Positions 1 to 8,526 of a stretch of 64,000 nt of DNA are shown piece by piece. The notes beneath the pieces are model-generated. The model was not told the DNA's origin, did no database searches, and saw nothing but the letters and a program-made list of their open reading frames with translations. The stretch covers positions 1,093,137 to 1,157,136 of the forward strand of contig NZ_JAMTCI010000001.1 of NCBI RefSeq assembly GCF_024171765.1, written 5' to 3'. A program made the translations under genes and the position numbers. Each line of letters opens with the position of its first letter. Positions within the stretch are counted from its first letter, which is position 1. Source of the stretch: Williamsia deligens (lineage in GTDB: Bacteria > Actinomycetota > Actinomycetes > Mycobacteriales > Mycobacteriaceae).

Positions 1-186
1 GAGGACGCGCTGGCCAGCCGCGACATCATCGCCCAGGCCAAGGGCATGGTGATGGAACGGTTCGGCATCGACGCGATGGAGGCGTTCGGACTGCTCAGCA
101 AGCTGTCCCAGGACACGAACACCCGCGTGATCGAGGTCGCCCGGAAGCTGCTCGACGCCGAGGCACGGGGCATCACCCCCTCCTGA
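1..186 (+). CDS. ANTAR-domain response regulator, C-terminal end only
   Basis: The gene begins before the window; about 61 residues are visible, ending at TGA 184-186. They match an ANTAR RNA-binding domain, with the run QAKGMVMERFGID followed by a helix containing LLSKLSQDTNT. ANTAR proteins bind paired RNA hairpins and prevent transcription termination. The segment closely resembles the C-terminus of the complete GAF-ANTAR protein at 45609-46301, so the missing N-terminus is probably a GAF sensor. The last residues (LLDAEARGITPS) are a short unstructured tail. Confidence 0.85.
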   Translation, partial: EDALASRDIIAQAKGMVMERFGIDAMEAFGLLSKLSQDTNTRVIEVARKLLDAEARGITPS

Positions 187-330
187 CCTCCCTCGGAACC
201 CGTTGCGACGCAGTGGCGAGTGTTCGACCCACGGTGATCGCAACTCCGTGCGGGTGCGGTTCTCGCGGGGTCGTCGGTGTTGGCTGATGTCATGCCGACC
301 CACGTCGGCGACATGAGCCGAGGAGGACCC

Positions 331-1254
331 ATGACGACCGCGACGGACGACGACCGTCACGTGGACGAGCTCCGCATCCTCGAGGCCGAGGCGGTGCACA
401 TCATCCGCGAGGTGGTGGCCGAGCTCGAACGACCCGTGCTGCTGTTCTCGGCGGGCAAGGACTCGATCGTCCTGCTCCGGTTGGCGGAGAAGGCGTTCCG
501 TCCGGCCCCGATGCCGTTCCCGGTGCTCCACGTCGACACCGGGCACAATTTCGACGAGGTCGTCGAGTTCCGTGACCGCCGTGTCCGCGGGGCCGGGCAC
601 GAACTGATCGTCGCGTCGGTGCAGGAGTCCATCGACTCCGGTCGCGTCACCGAGGTCGGCGGCCCGAGTGCCTCCCGCAACCGGCAGCAGACCCGCACCC
701 TGCTCGACGCCCTGGAGGCCGGACGGTTCGACGCCGCGTTCGGCGGTGCGCGTCGCGACGAGGAGCGGGCGCGCGCCAAGGAGCGGGTGCTCAGTTTCCG
801 CGACGAGTTCGGACAGTGGGATCCCCGCGCGCAACGACCGGAACCGTGGTCGCTGTACAACGGTCGGATCCGACGGGGCGAGCAGGTGCGGGTGTTCCCC
901 CTGAGCAACTGGACCGAGACCGACGTGTGGAGGTACATCGAGCTCGAGGGCCTCGAGATCCCGTCGATCTACTTCGCCCATGAGCGCGAGGTGTTCGAGC
1001 GGGACGGGATCCTGCTGGCGACGTCACAGTTCACCGCGCCCCGCGACGGCGAGACCGCCCAGGTGGAGACGGTGCGGTACCGGACCGTCGGTGACCTCAC
1101 CATCACGGGCGCCGTTCGGTCGAACGCTGCCGACGTCGCGTCGGTGATCGAGGAGATCTCTGCGGCCACGGTGTCCGAACGTGGCGCGACCCGCGCCGAC
1201 GACCGGACGTCGGTGGCGGCCATGGAAGACCGCAAACGCGAAGGGTATTTCTGA
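331..1254 (+). CDS. cysD: Sulfate adenylyltransferase subunit 2 (CysD)
   Basis: Catalytic subunit of ATP sulfurylase, forming APS from sulfate and ATP in the cytoplasm with the GTPase subunit CysN. The product is 307 aa, a normal CysD length. The PP-loop ATP-pyrophosphatase motif SAGKDS lies near residue 40, followed by the family blocks HVDTGHNF, GGARRDEE and FPLSNWTETDVW. An in-frame GTG/ATG region reaches back to 277, but ATG 331 is preceded by AGGAGG at 321-326, so that start was chosen. The stop overlaps the cysNC start by one base (TGATG), implying translational coupling. No riboswitch-like structure was recognised in the 144-base gap upstream. Confidence 0.95.
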   Translation: MTTATDDDRHVDELRILEAEAVHIIREVVAELERPVLLFSAGKDSIVLLRLAEKAFRPAPMPFPVLHVDTGHNFDEVVEFRDRRVRGAGHELIVASVQESIDSGRVTEVGGPSASRNRQQTRTLLDALEAGRFDAAFGGARRDEERARAKERVLSFRDEFGQWDPRAQRPEPWSLYNGRIRRGEQVRVFPLSNWTETDVWRYIELEGLEIPSIYFAHEREVFERDGILLATSQFTAPRDGETAQVETVRYRTVGDLTITGAVRSNAADVASVIEEISAATVSERGATRADDRTSVAAMEDRKREGYF

Positions 1255-3155
1255 TGACGACCGGCACCGGGACGAACCGCCGCGAGCTGCTCCGTCTGGC
1301 GACCGCGGGTTCCGTCGACGACGGGAAGAGCACGCTCATCGGGCGGCTCATGCACGACACCGACAGTCTTCCGCTCGACCACCTCGACGCGGTCCGCCGC
1401 GACGGTGTCCCCGACCTCGCGGCGCTGTCGGACGGACTGCGCGCCGAGCAGGAGCAGGGCATCACGATCGACGTCGCCTACCGCTTCTTCTCGACGGACG
1501 CCCGCAGCTACATCCTCGCGGACACGCCGGGTCACGAACGCTACACGCGCAACATGTTCACGGGCGCATCCACCGCCGACGTCGCCGTGCTGCTCGTCGA
1601 CGCGAGCGCCGGCGTGCTCCGCCAGACCCGTCGGCACGCCCGCATCGCGACACTGCTCGGGGTGCCGCACCTCGTCGCCGCGGTCAACAAGATCGATCTC
1701 GTCGACTTCGACGCGGCGCGGTTCACCGAGGTCGAGGCCGAGTTGCGCACGCTCGCAGAACGTCTCGGCGGTGTGGACATCACCGTCATCCCGATGGTGG
1801 CTCGAGACGGCGACAACGTCGTGCACCGGTCGACCCGGACTCCCTGGTACTACGGACCGTCACTCCTCGAGTGCCTGGAGACCATCGATCTCGAGGCGCC
1901 GGCCGCGCGCGCCGGACATCTGCGCCTCCCCGTGCAGTGGGTGTCGCGGCCCGCGGCCGGGGAACGACGCCGCTACACGGGACGGCTGTCCGCCGGGACC
2001 GTGCGGACCGGGGACGAGATCGTGGTGTTGCCGTCGGGGTCGCGCAGCACTGTGACCGCGATCGACACGCTCGACCCCGAACGGTCGGTGGCGGTGGCGC
2101 CCCTGTCGGTGTCGGTCGAGCTCGCCGACGACATCGACGTCGGCCGCGGCGACGTCCTCGTCGCGGGTTCCGACGACGCGCACCGACCCGTGTTGGCCCG
2201 CGAACTCGATGCGACCGTCTGCTGGTTCGGCGAGACCCCGCTGCGGGCGGGCGACCGACTCGCGCTGAAGCACTCCACCTCGACGGTCCGTGCGACGGTC
2301 CAGACCATCGGCAACCGCCTCGACCCCGAGACGCTCGAGGTCCAGGACCTGCCGGTGGCGTTGGCGCTCAACGACATCGGGTCGGTGACGATCCGGACGA
2401 GCTCGGTCCTCGTCGCGGACCCGTACACCACCGACCGCGAGGCCGGGGCGTTCATCCTCATCGACGAGACGACCAACGACACCGTCGGCGCCGGCGTGAT
2501 CGACGAGGCGAGGGAGGTGGTGCCGGGCAAGCAGACCCGCAACGACATCACCTGGCACCCGTCGGCCCTCGACCGCGGCCACCGGTGGTCGAGCACGGGT
2601 CAGCGCGGGGCCACCATCTGGCTGACCGGTCTGCCCGCGTCCGGGAAGTCGACGGTGGCGGTCGCCCTCGAGCGGGCACTCGTCGAATCGGGGCGGGCCG
2701 CATACCTCCTCGACGGTGACAACGTGCGTCACGGCCTGTCCGACGACCTCGGCTTCTCGGCCGGCGACCGCGCGGAGAACATCCGTCGGGTCGGGCACCT
2801 GACGCGACTTCTCGCCGACGCGGGCGTGGTGGCGATCGCGTCGCTGGTCTCGCCCCTCCGGTCGGACCGTGCGGTCGCCCGTGCGTTGAACGACGCCGCG
2901 GGGTTGCCGTTCGTCGAGGTCGCGGTGACGACGCCGCTGGCAGAGTGCGAGCGCCGTGACCCGAAGGGCCTGTACGCGCGCGCACGGGCCGGTGAGCTCA
3001 CAGGCCTGACCGGCCTCGACGCGCCCTACGAGGCACCGGAGTCACCCGAGGTGTCCGTCGACACCACCGACGTCGACACCGACGCGGCGGTCGCGCTCGT
3101 GTTGGCCGAACTGGCCCGCGTCGAGACACAGACGGGTGTCGGCGCCCTGCGCTGA
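1254..3155 (+). CDS. cysN: Bifunctional sulfate adenylyltransferase subunit 1 / APS kinase (CysNC)
   Basis: A 633-aa fusion. The N-terminal two-thirds is the CysN GTPase: G1 loop AGSVDDGKST near residues 15-25, DTPGHERY, and NKIDLVD, followed by EF-Tu-like beta-barrel domains. The C-terminal third is APS kinase (CysC), with a second P-loop GLPASGKST near residue 460 and the DGDNVRHGL block. GTP hydrolysis drives APS synthesis by CysD, and the CysC domain then phosphorylates APS to PAPS. The fusion is the usual arrangement in mycobacteria. No sulfate/PAPS reductase gene follows inside the window. Confidence 0.95.
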   Translation: MTTGTGTNRRELLRLATAGSVDDGKSTLIGRLMHDTDSLPLDHLDAVRRDGVPDLAALSDGLRAEQEQGITIDVAYRFFSTDARSYILADTPGHERYTRNMFTGASTADVAVLLVDASAGVLRQTRRHARIATLLGVPHLVAAVNKIDLVDFDAARFTEVEAELRTLAERLGGVDITVIPMVARDGDNVVHRSTRTPWYYGPSLLECLETIDLEAPAARAGHLRLPVQWVSRPAAGERRRYTGRLSAGTVRTGDEIVVLPSGSRSTVTAIDTLDPERSVAVAPLSVSVELADDIDVGRGDVLVAGSDDAHRPVLARELDATVCWFGETPLRAGDRLALKHSTSTVRATVQTIGNRLDPETLEVQDLPVALALNDIGSVTIRTSSVLVADPYTTDREAGAFILIDETTNDTVGAGVIDEAREVVPGKQTRNDITWHPSALDRGHRWSSTGQRGATIWLTGLPASGKSTVAVALERALVESGRAAYLLDGDNVRHGLSDDLGFSAGDRAENIRRVGHLTRLLADAGVVAIASLVSPLRSDRAVARALNDAAGLPFVEVAVTTPLAECERRDPKGLYARARAGELTGLTGLDAPYEAPESPEVSVDTTDVDTDAAVALVLAELARVETQTGVGALR

Positions 3156-3157
3156 GG

Positions 3158-3177
3158 AACGAGAACAGGTTCTCGTT
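3158..3177. promoter_or_regulatory. Palindromic operator candidate (AACGAGAAC-AG-GTTCTCGTT)
   Basis: A perfect 9+2+9 inverted repeat lies just after the cysNC stop and 20 bases before the ATG of the carboxymuconolactone decarboxylase-family gene. A -10-like GTTATC sits at 3183-3188, so the palindrome lies at or upstream of the -35 position. The core AGAACAGGTTCT resembles the AAC-NN-GTT core of KstR/KstR2-type TetR operators, but the flanking T/A positions of that consensus are G/C here. The 2-base loop makes it a poor terminator. Confidence 0.55.
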
Positions 3178-3196
3178 GCGGTGTTATCGTGCGGAG

Positions 3197-3679
3197 ATGG
3201 CACGGATCGGCGATTTCGCACCTGACGACCTGATCGGCTGGATGGGGCTCTCGCCGACCATCGGCGGGGCCCTCGGCGGCTATGCCGACGCCGTGTACCG
3301 GCACGGGAGGTTGGCGCCGCGGGTCCGCGAGATCGCGCGGATGGTGATCGCCCTGGACAACGAGTGCGAGGTCTGCCGCAACACCAGGACCGCAGACGGC
3401 GTGTCCCATGGGCTCGACGAGACCTTCTACGAGCAGGTCGAGCAGTGGCGGACGTCCCCCGACCACTCCGACGCCGAGCGCCTCGCAGCCGAGTTCGCCG
3501 AACGGTTCGCCCGCGACCACGTCGGCCTCCGCGAGGACGACGGCTTCTGGACGCGGCTCCACGCGGCGTTCACCGACGAGGAGATCACCGACCTCGCCCT
3601 GTCCTGCGCACTGTGGCTCGGGCAGGGACGGGCGCTCCGTGTGCTCGACGTCGGTCAGGCGTGTCACCTCACCCTGTGA
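3197..3679 (+). CDS. Carboxymuconolactone decarboxylase / AhpD-fold family protein
   Basis: A 160-aa cytoplasmic protein of the AhpD-like fold. Near residues 55-75 it carries the family redox motif E-C-E-V-C followed by a histidine (SHGLDE). Members act as alkylhydroperoxidase-like reductases or decarboxylases of aromatic ring-cleavage lactones; the CxxC favours redox activity, but the substrate cannot be read from sequence. ATG 3197 was chosen over an upstream in-frame GTG because the palindrome and a -10-like element lie in between. The 3' end overlaps the convergent HNH gene by 11 bases. Confidence 0.8.
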   Translation: MARIGDFAPDDLIGWMGLSPTIGGALGGYADAVYRHGRLAPRVREIARMVIALDNECEVCRNTRTADGVSHGLDETFYEQVEQWRTSPDHSDAERLAAEFAERFARDHVGLREDDGFWTRLHAAFTDEEITDLALSCALWLGQGRALRVLDVGQACHLTL

Positions 3680-5210
3680 CCGGTGCGCGGTAGTCGATGA
3701 CGCGGATGATCCGCGGCTCGGATTCGGGCGGCGGCGCGGTCTCTGCCGAGTTGTGTTCGGCGAGGATGAGTTCGAGGCGATGCTCGATGTCGGACCAGTG
3801 CGGGTCCGGTGGGGCGTGATCGGCGAGTATCTGACCCGGTCGGTGCAGGTGGTTGGTTCTGGGTGGGTCGGTGGTGCCGTTGGCGGTCCACCCGAACTTC
3901 CCGCGATCGGGACCCTCGGTGATCTTGCGGGTCTGCCAGCCACCGGGCCTGTCGTGCACGGCACGGTTGTGGGGTCCGCACGCCGGGGCGAGGTCAGTGA
4001 TGTCGGTCGACCCGCCCTGCGCCCAGTCCTGTTCAGCGTGATGAGCCTCGGTGTGGGAGAACGGTGCCGGGCAGTTAGGCATGGAACACCCGCCGTACTG
4101 GGCGAACGACACGAACCGTTGCGCCTCCGACGCGAGTCGGCGGCTGCGGCCGTAGAACAGGGCTTCGCCGGTGATGTCGTCGAACACCGCCAGATGCATC
4201 TGCGCGTGCGCGGCCAAGCTGATGATGTCGCTCATGGGGAGATCGGTGCCGGTGGCGGTGTGGCCGATCCCTGCGCGTTCGCGCAGTTGGGTGTCGGTGA
4301 TGGAGATGATCAGGTGCGGCGGCAGTCCACGATGCGACTTCCCCAGCAACCCACCATCGGCAGCGGCCCGCAGCAGCGCGTTCAGTGCGTCGTGGTTGCG
4401 TTGCTGCTGGGACCGCGAATCCCGCTCCGCAGCAGCCTTCACGGCGTCGGCGTCTAGGCCGTCATCGTCGACTCCACCGCGCGGTGAGGCCTCGTCGTCG
4501 GGGTTGTTCATGCCGGGCTTGGCCCACTTGGCCAGGACGACTTCGAACAGTGCTCGGGTAACTGGATCGAGATCCCCGCGCAGCTTCGACATGAGCTGCG
4601 GATCATGGTTACCCAACGACAGCGAGCGTTGACGAGCACGGTCCCGATCCGACGGTTCGGCACCGTCGGGGTCGAGGTGGGCAAGCAGCCGCGCACCCGC
4701 CCGGTGGATGTCCTTCGGCGAGTGATGCCGGGCGATGTCGGCGAGTTGTTCCTCGGCCTTCTCCCGTACCTCCGGTGAGGTCGCGGCCGGCACTTTGTCC
4801 ATCACCGACAACACTGCATCGACGTGCTCGTGGGTGAGGTCGCCATCGGCCATGGCCGCCGCGGTCTCGGGGCACTTGGCCGGCAGCTTCTCGCCGGTCA
4901 CAGAGTGCATCTCCGACAACGCCAGCACCTGCTTCAACCGGCGCTTCGGATTCGGCACCCGCAACCGCTCAGCGACAAAGTGCGTGAGCGTCGGAGACTG
5001 CACCGACGTGTGGGCATCACGATCACTCACGTCCAGGATGCGTCGCAGACCGATCGACCCCATCGTGCGAACCGCACGCTCATGGGTGATCGCGAGTTCC
5101 GCGACCTCCGCCTCGGAGCACGAGTCGGACGTCGTTGCAGCAATGCGATCCAGGAGCTGTTCCAGCGCAGCGTAATCCGCGATCAGAGAGTCCTCGACGA
5201 CGTCACCCAC
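3669..5210 (-). CDS. DUF222 / HNH endonuclease-domain protein (13E12 family)
   Basis: A 513-aa protein of the 13E12-repeat type common in mycolate actinobacteria. The N-terminal ~330 residues fit DUF222 (helical, charged). The C-terminal part holds an HNH-like nuclease core: a CPAPFSHTEAHH segment, a DITDLAP loop and CGPHNRAVHD. The true biological role of these proteins is unknown; they occur in many near-identical copies and recombine with one another, so they can act as repeat sequences. The ATG lies at 5210. The neighbour downstream is convergent. Confidence 0.85.
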   Translation of the reverse strand: MGDVVEDSLIADYAALEQLLDRIAATTSDSCSEAEVAELAITHERAVRTMGSIGLRRILDVSDRDAHTSVQSPTLTHFVAERLRVPNPKRRLKQVLALSEMHSVTGEKLPAKCPETAAAMADGDLTHEHVDAVLSVMDKVPAATSPEVREKAEEQLADIARHHSPKDIHRAGARLLAHLDPDGAEPSDRDRARQRSLSLGNHDPQLMSKLRGDLDPVTRALFEVVLAKWAKPGMNNPDDEASPRGGVDDDGLDADAVKAAAERDSRSQQQRNHDALNALLRAAADGGLLGKSHRGLPPHLIISITDTQLRERAGIGHTATGTDLPMSDIISLAAHAQMHLAVFDDITGEALFYGRSRRLASEAQRFVSFAQYGGCSMPNCPAPFSHTEAHHAEQDWAQGGSTDITDLAPACGPHNRAVHDRPGGWQTRKITEGPDRGKFGWTANGTTDPPRTNHLHRPGQILADHAPPDPHWSDIEHRLELILAEHNSAETAPPPESEPRIIRVIDYRAPVTG

Positions 5211-5320
5211 GATGCACCTCCCCCGGCTGCGGCAACGTCTCCCTCATAGAACATGTGTACGGCATTCGCCGGGGTGTTCGATACGTTTCGTCGGGCCCCC
5301 CACGTGGAATCCCCCTCCCC

Positions 5321-6343
5321 GTGACCGACGAGCCTGATGATGCGCGCAAGCCCGATTCCCCCACCGACCTGACGAAGCCGTCGATGATCTTCGTCCTGAA
5401 GAAGACGGCGCGGGAGTTCTCCCGTGACCAGTGCACCGACATCGCGGCGAGCCTGACCTACTACGCGGTGTTGTCGCTGTTCCCCGCACTGCTGGCACTG
5501 GTGTCGCTGCTGGGTGTGTTCGGGCAGGGGCAGCGGACGATGAACGCGGTCCTCGACGCGATCGGCGACATCGGTTCGGCGTCGGTGGTCGACGCGCTGC
5601 GTGACCCCGTCCAACAACTCGTCGACGCCCCGAGCGCCGGGTTCGCGCTCGTCGTCGGACTCCTGGGTGCGCTGTGGTCGGCGTCGGGGTACGTCGGGGC
5701 GTTCGGCCGGGCGCTCAACCGGATGTACGAGATCGAGGAGGGGCGGCCGATCTGGAAGCTGCGTCCGGCGATGCTGCTCGTCACCCTCGTGGCGGTCGTC
5801 ATGGCGGCGGCGGTCGCGCTGATGCTGGCGATCAGCGGTCCGATCGCGCGCACCATCGGTGACTCCATCGGACTCGGCGACACGGCCCTGCTCGTCTGGA
5901 ACATCGCGCGGTGGCCGGTCATCCTCGTCTTCGTCGTCGCCGTGGTCGCGATCCTCTACTGGGCGACACCCAATGTGCAGCAGCCGAAGTTCCGATGGAT
6001 CAGCACCGGCGCACTCCTGGCCATCGTCACCTGGATCGTGGCGTCGGCGGCGTTCGCCGTGTACGTCACCAACTTCAGCAGCTACAACAAGACCTACGGC
6101 GCGCTCGCCGGCGTCATCGTCTTCCTGCTCTGGCTGTGGATCACCAACCTGGCGCTGCTGTTCGGGGCCGAGTTCGACTCCGAACTGGAACGCGCTCGCG
6201 AGTTGCAGGCCGGGCTTCCCGCGGAGGAGAGCGTCCAGCTGCCGCCGCGGGACACCAGGGCGTCGGTCAAGAACGACGAGAAGGACGCCCAGTTCGTCGA
6301 GAAGGCCAGGGCCCTGCGGGAGTCGCGGGGCCGGCGGGAATGA
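5321..6343 (+). CDS. YihY/BrkB-family inner-membrane protein
   Basis: A 340-aa integral membrane protein. After a hydrophilic ~35-residue N-terminus comes the family signature (AASLTYYAVLSLFPALLALVSL), then about six hydrophobic segments and a charged C-terminal tail. YihY/BrkB proteins were once called ribonuclease BN; their function is unsettled. GTG 5321 (protein VTDEPDDA...) fits the usual family N-terminus better than in-frame starts further upstream, which would run into the promoter region of the divergent HNH gene. The stop is immediately adjacent to the convergent eutC stop. Confidence 0.85.
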   Translation: MTDEPDDARKPDSPTDLTKPSMIFVLKKTAREFSRDQCTDIAASLTYYAVLSLFPALLALVSLLGVFGQGQRTMNAVLDAIGDIGSASVVDALRDPVQQLVDAPSAGFALVVGLLGALWSASGYVGAFGRALNRMYEIEEGRPIWKLRPAMLLVTLVAVVMAAAVALMLAISGPIARTIGDSIGLGDTALLVWNIARWPVILVFVVAVVAILYWATPNVQQPKFRWISTGALLAIVTWIVASAAFAVYVTNFSSYNKTYGALAGVIVFLLWLWITNLALLFGAEFDSELERARELQAGLPAEESVQLPPRDTRASVKNDEKDAQFVEKARALRESRGRRE

Positions 6344-7120
6344 TCACCCCGCGTCGATGACCGGTGCTGCGGTGGAGGAGATCTCGGCCCGGGACGTGTC
6401 CTTCAGGGCGACCCCGGACCGACCGAGCCTGCGGGCACCCTCGACGAGGGACAGCGCGATTCGCGCTGCCGTCGCGTAGTCGAGTCCATCCGGCGGGTGG
6501 ATGTTCGAGATGCAGTTGCGGTCGGCGTCGCTGCGTCCCGGCTTCGGCAGATGGGTGAGATAGATGCCGAGGCTGTCGGCGACCGACAGGCCCGGTCGCT
6601 CCCCGATCACCACGATGAGGGTCCCGACGCCCAACGCTTCCCCGATGTGGTCGCCGAGCGCCACCCGCGCCTGGGTGGCGATGACCGGCGGTGCCACCGA
6701 GAACCGTTCTGCGAGGACGTCTCTCAGGGCGCTCAGCAGGCCCGTCGCGTGATCGACCAGGGCCCGCGGCGACAGGCCGTCGGCGAGCACGATGCCGATG
6801 TCGGCGTCGGCTGCCTCGAGCCCGCCGAGATCGTCGGGCTGTCGACCGAGGTCCGGACGCCGCAGGTACTCGCTGCGCGAACCCGCCCGACTCTGCACGT
6901 GGACCGGTTCACCGAGACCCACCTCGCGGACCGCAGCGGCGAAGGTCTCCACGTCGAGGGGATCGTGGACGGCGTCGCGGGCGGCGGCATGGGCGGCCCG
7001 GAACTCCAGCACGCGCTGTGACGGTAGGGAGTTGCCGGCCCGACCGAGTCCGATCCGTGCCTGCGTGGTGCGACGGAGATCGGCCCACCCGTCGACGGCG
7101 GGCTCGCGGGCGGTGCTCAC
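6344..7120 (-). CDS. eutC: Ethanolamine ammonia-lyase small subunit (EutC)
   Basis: The 258-aa light subunit of adenosylcobalamin-dependent ethanolamine ammonia-lyase, which converts ethanolamine to acetaldehyde and ammonia with EutB. Recognised by blocks such as TQARVALGDHIGE, VVIGERPGLS, YLTHLPKPG and DADRNCISNIHPPDGL. GTG 7120 overlaps the eutB stop by four bases (GTGA), deciding the start and showing translational coupling. It is the last gene of a permease-eutB-eutC operon. Confidence 0.95.
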   Translation of the reverse strand: MSTAREPAVDGWADLRRTTQARIGLGRAGNSLPSQRVLEFRAAHAAARDAVHDPLDVETFAAAVREVGLGEPVHVQSRAGSRSEYLRRPDLGRQPDDLGGLEAADADIGIVLADGLSPRALVDHATGLLSALRDVLAERFSVAPPVIATQARVALGDHIGEALGVGTLIVVIGERPGLSVADSLGIYLTHLPKPGRSDADRNCISNIHPPDGLDYATAARIALSLVEGARRLGRSGVALKDTSRAEISSTAAPVIDAG

Positions 7121-8526
7121 CGTGCCACCGTCAGTGATCGCAGCGGCGACGACCCGACGTCGACCGGCAGGATGCGACCGTCGGTGTCGGCCATGCCGAG
7201 TCCCGCCAGCCACGCCTCGAACTCCGGTGCGGGACGAAGGTTCAACGCCTGTCGGACGTAGAGGGCGTCGTGGAACGACAGGCTCTGGTAGCCGAGCATG
7301 ATGTCGTCGGCGCCCGGGACGGCGATGACGAATGCGGCGCCGGCCACGCCGAGAAGCGTGAGCAGCGTGTCCATGTCGTCCTGATCGGCCTCGGCGTGGT
7401 TCGTGTAGCAGACGTCGACGCCCATGGGCAGGCCCAGCAGCTTCCCGCAGAAGTGATCTTCGAGACCCGCTCGGATGATCTGCTTGCCGTCGTAGAGGTA
7501 CTCGGGACCGATGAAACCGACCACGGTGTTGATCAGCAGGGGATCCAGCGCCCGCGCGACCGCGTACGCGCGGGTCTCCAGCGTCTGCTGATCGACCGGC
7601 CGGCCGCCGGTGCCGATGTGCGCACCGGCCGAGAGCGCCGACCCCTGACCCGTCTCGAGGTACATGACGTTGTCCCCGACGGTTCCCCGCCCCAGGGAAC
7701 GCCCGGCCTCGTTGGCCTGCAGGAGGATCGAGAGATCGACACCGAAGCCGGTGTTGGCGCCTTCCGTCCCGGCGATCGACTGGAAGACGAGGTCGACGGG
7801 GACGCCCTTCTCGATGAGCTCGATCGTCGTCGTCACGTGCGAGAGGACGCAGGACTGCATGGGGATCGCGAACCGCTGTCGGATGTCGTCGAGCAGGTAC
7901 AGCAGATCCGCTGTCGCCTCGGGCGAGTCGGTGGCCGGGTTTATCCCGATCACCGCGTCGCCGCACCCCATCAGCAGGCCGTCGAGGGTGGCCGCCGCGA
8001 TCCCCCGGGGGTCGTCGGTGGGGTGGTTCGGTTGCAGCCGTGTCGCGATGCGTCCCGGCAGGCCGATGGTCGTCCGGAAGCCGGACACCACCGAACACGC
8101 CTTCGCGACGAGGACCAGGTCCTGGTTGCGCATGATCTTCGACGTGGCCGCGACCATCTCCGGTGTCAGACCGGGTGACACCGCGGCCAACCGGGCAGCG
8201 GCGTCGTCGCGCGTCGAGGTCTCCAGGAGCCAGTCGCGGAACCCGCCGACGGTGAGGTGGGAGATCGGGGCGAACGCGTCCGCGTCGTGCGTGTCGACGA
8301 TGAGGCGGGTCACCTCGTCCGTCTCGTAGGGGACCACCAGCTCCGACAGGAACGTCGAGAGCTCCACGTCGGCGAGTTGCCATGCCGCGGCGGCGCGTTC
8401 GGCATCGGACTCCGCGGCGCACCCCGCCAGCTCGTCACCGGAGCGCAGCGGGGTCGCCTTCGCCATCAGGTCGACGAGACCGTCGAACTCGTAGGTGGTC
8501 CCCGCGAGCGACTGGGAGAACCTCAC
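7117..8526 (-). CDS. eutB: Ethanolamine ammonia-lyase large subunit (EutB)
   Basis: The 469-aa catalytic subunit binding adenosylcobalamin and ethanolamine. Family blocks include IGLPGRIATRLQPNHPTDD, GCGDAVIGINPATDS, and FQSIAGTEGAN followed by GVDLSILLQANEAG, and the length is typical. GTG 8526 overlaps the stop of the upstream permease by four bases. No microcompartment shell proteins, EutA reactivase or acetaldehyde dehydrogenase are in the window, so this is a minimal, shell-free pathway. Activity needs a B12 supply from elsewhere in the genome. Confidence 0.95.
   Translation of the reverse strand: MRFSQSLAGTTYEFDGLVDLMAKATPLRSGDELAGCAAESDAERAAAAWQLADVELSTFLSELVVPYETDEVTRLIVDTHDADAFAPISHLTVGGFRDWLLETSTRDDAAARLAAVSPGLTPEMVAATSKIMRNQDLVLVAKACSVVSGFRTTIGLPGRIATRLQPNHPTDDPRGIAAATLDGLLMGCGDAVIGINPATDSPEATADLLYLLDDIRQRFAIPMQSCVLSHVTTTIELIEKGVPVDLVFQSIAGTEGANTGFGVDLSILLQANEAGRSLGRGTVGDNVMYLETGQGSALSAGAHIGTGGRPVDQQTLETRAYAVARALDPLLINTVVGFIGPEYLYDGKQIIRAGLEDHFCGKLLGLPMGVDVCYTNHAEADQDDMDTLLTLLGVAGAAFVIAVPGADDIMLGYQSLSFHDALYVRQALNLRPAPEFEAWLAGLGMADTDGRILPVDVGSSPLRSLTVAR

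Noticed and set aside
187-330. Riboswitch upstream of cysD
   Set aside because: No recognisable conserved core or paired helices of a known sulfur-related riboswitch; only a normal ribosome binding site was seen.
1860-2798. Long open frames on the minus strand opposite cysNC (and similar long frames opposite many genes)
   Set aside because: These are mirror frames created by high third-position GC. They lack family resemblance, have biased residues (R, P, S, A rich) and sit opposite well-supported genes.
3158-3177. Rho-independent terminator for cysNC
   Set aside because: The 2-base loop is too tight, no U-tract follows, and it lies just before a start codon with a -10-like element, so an operator is more likely.
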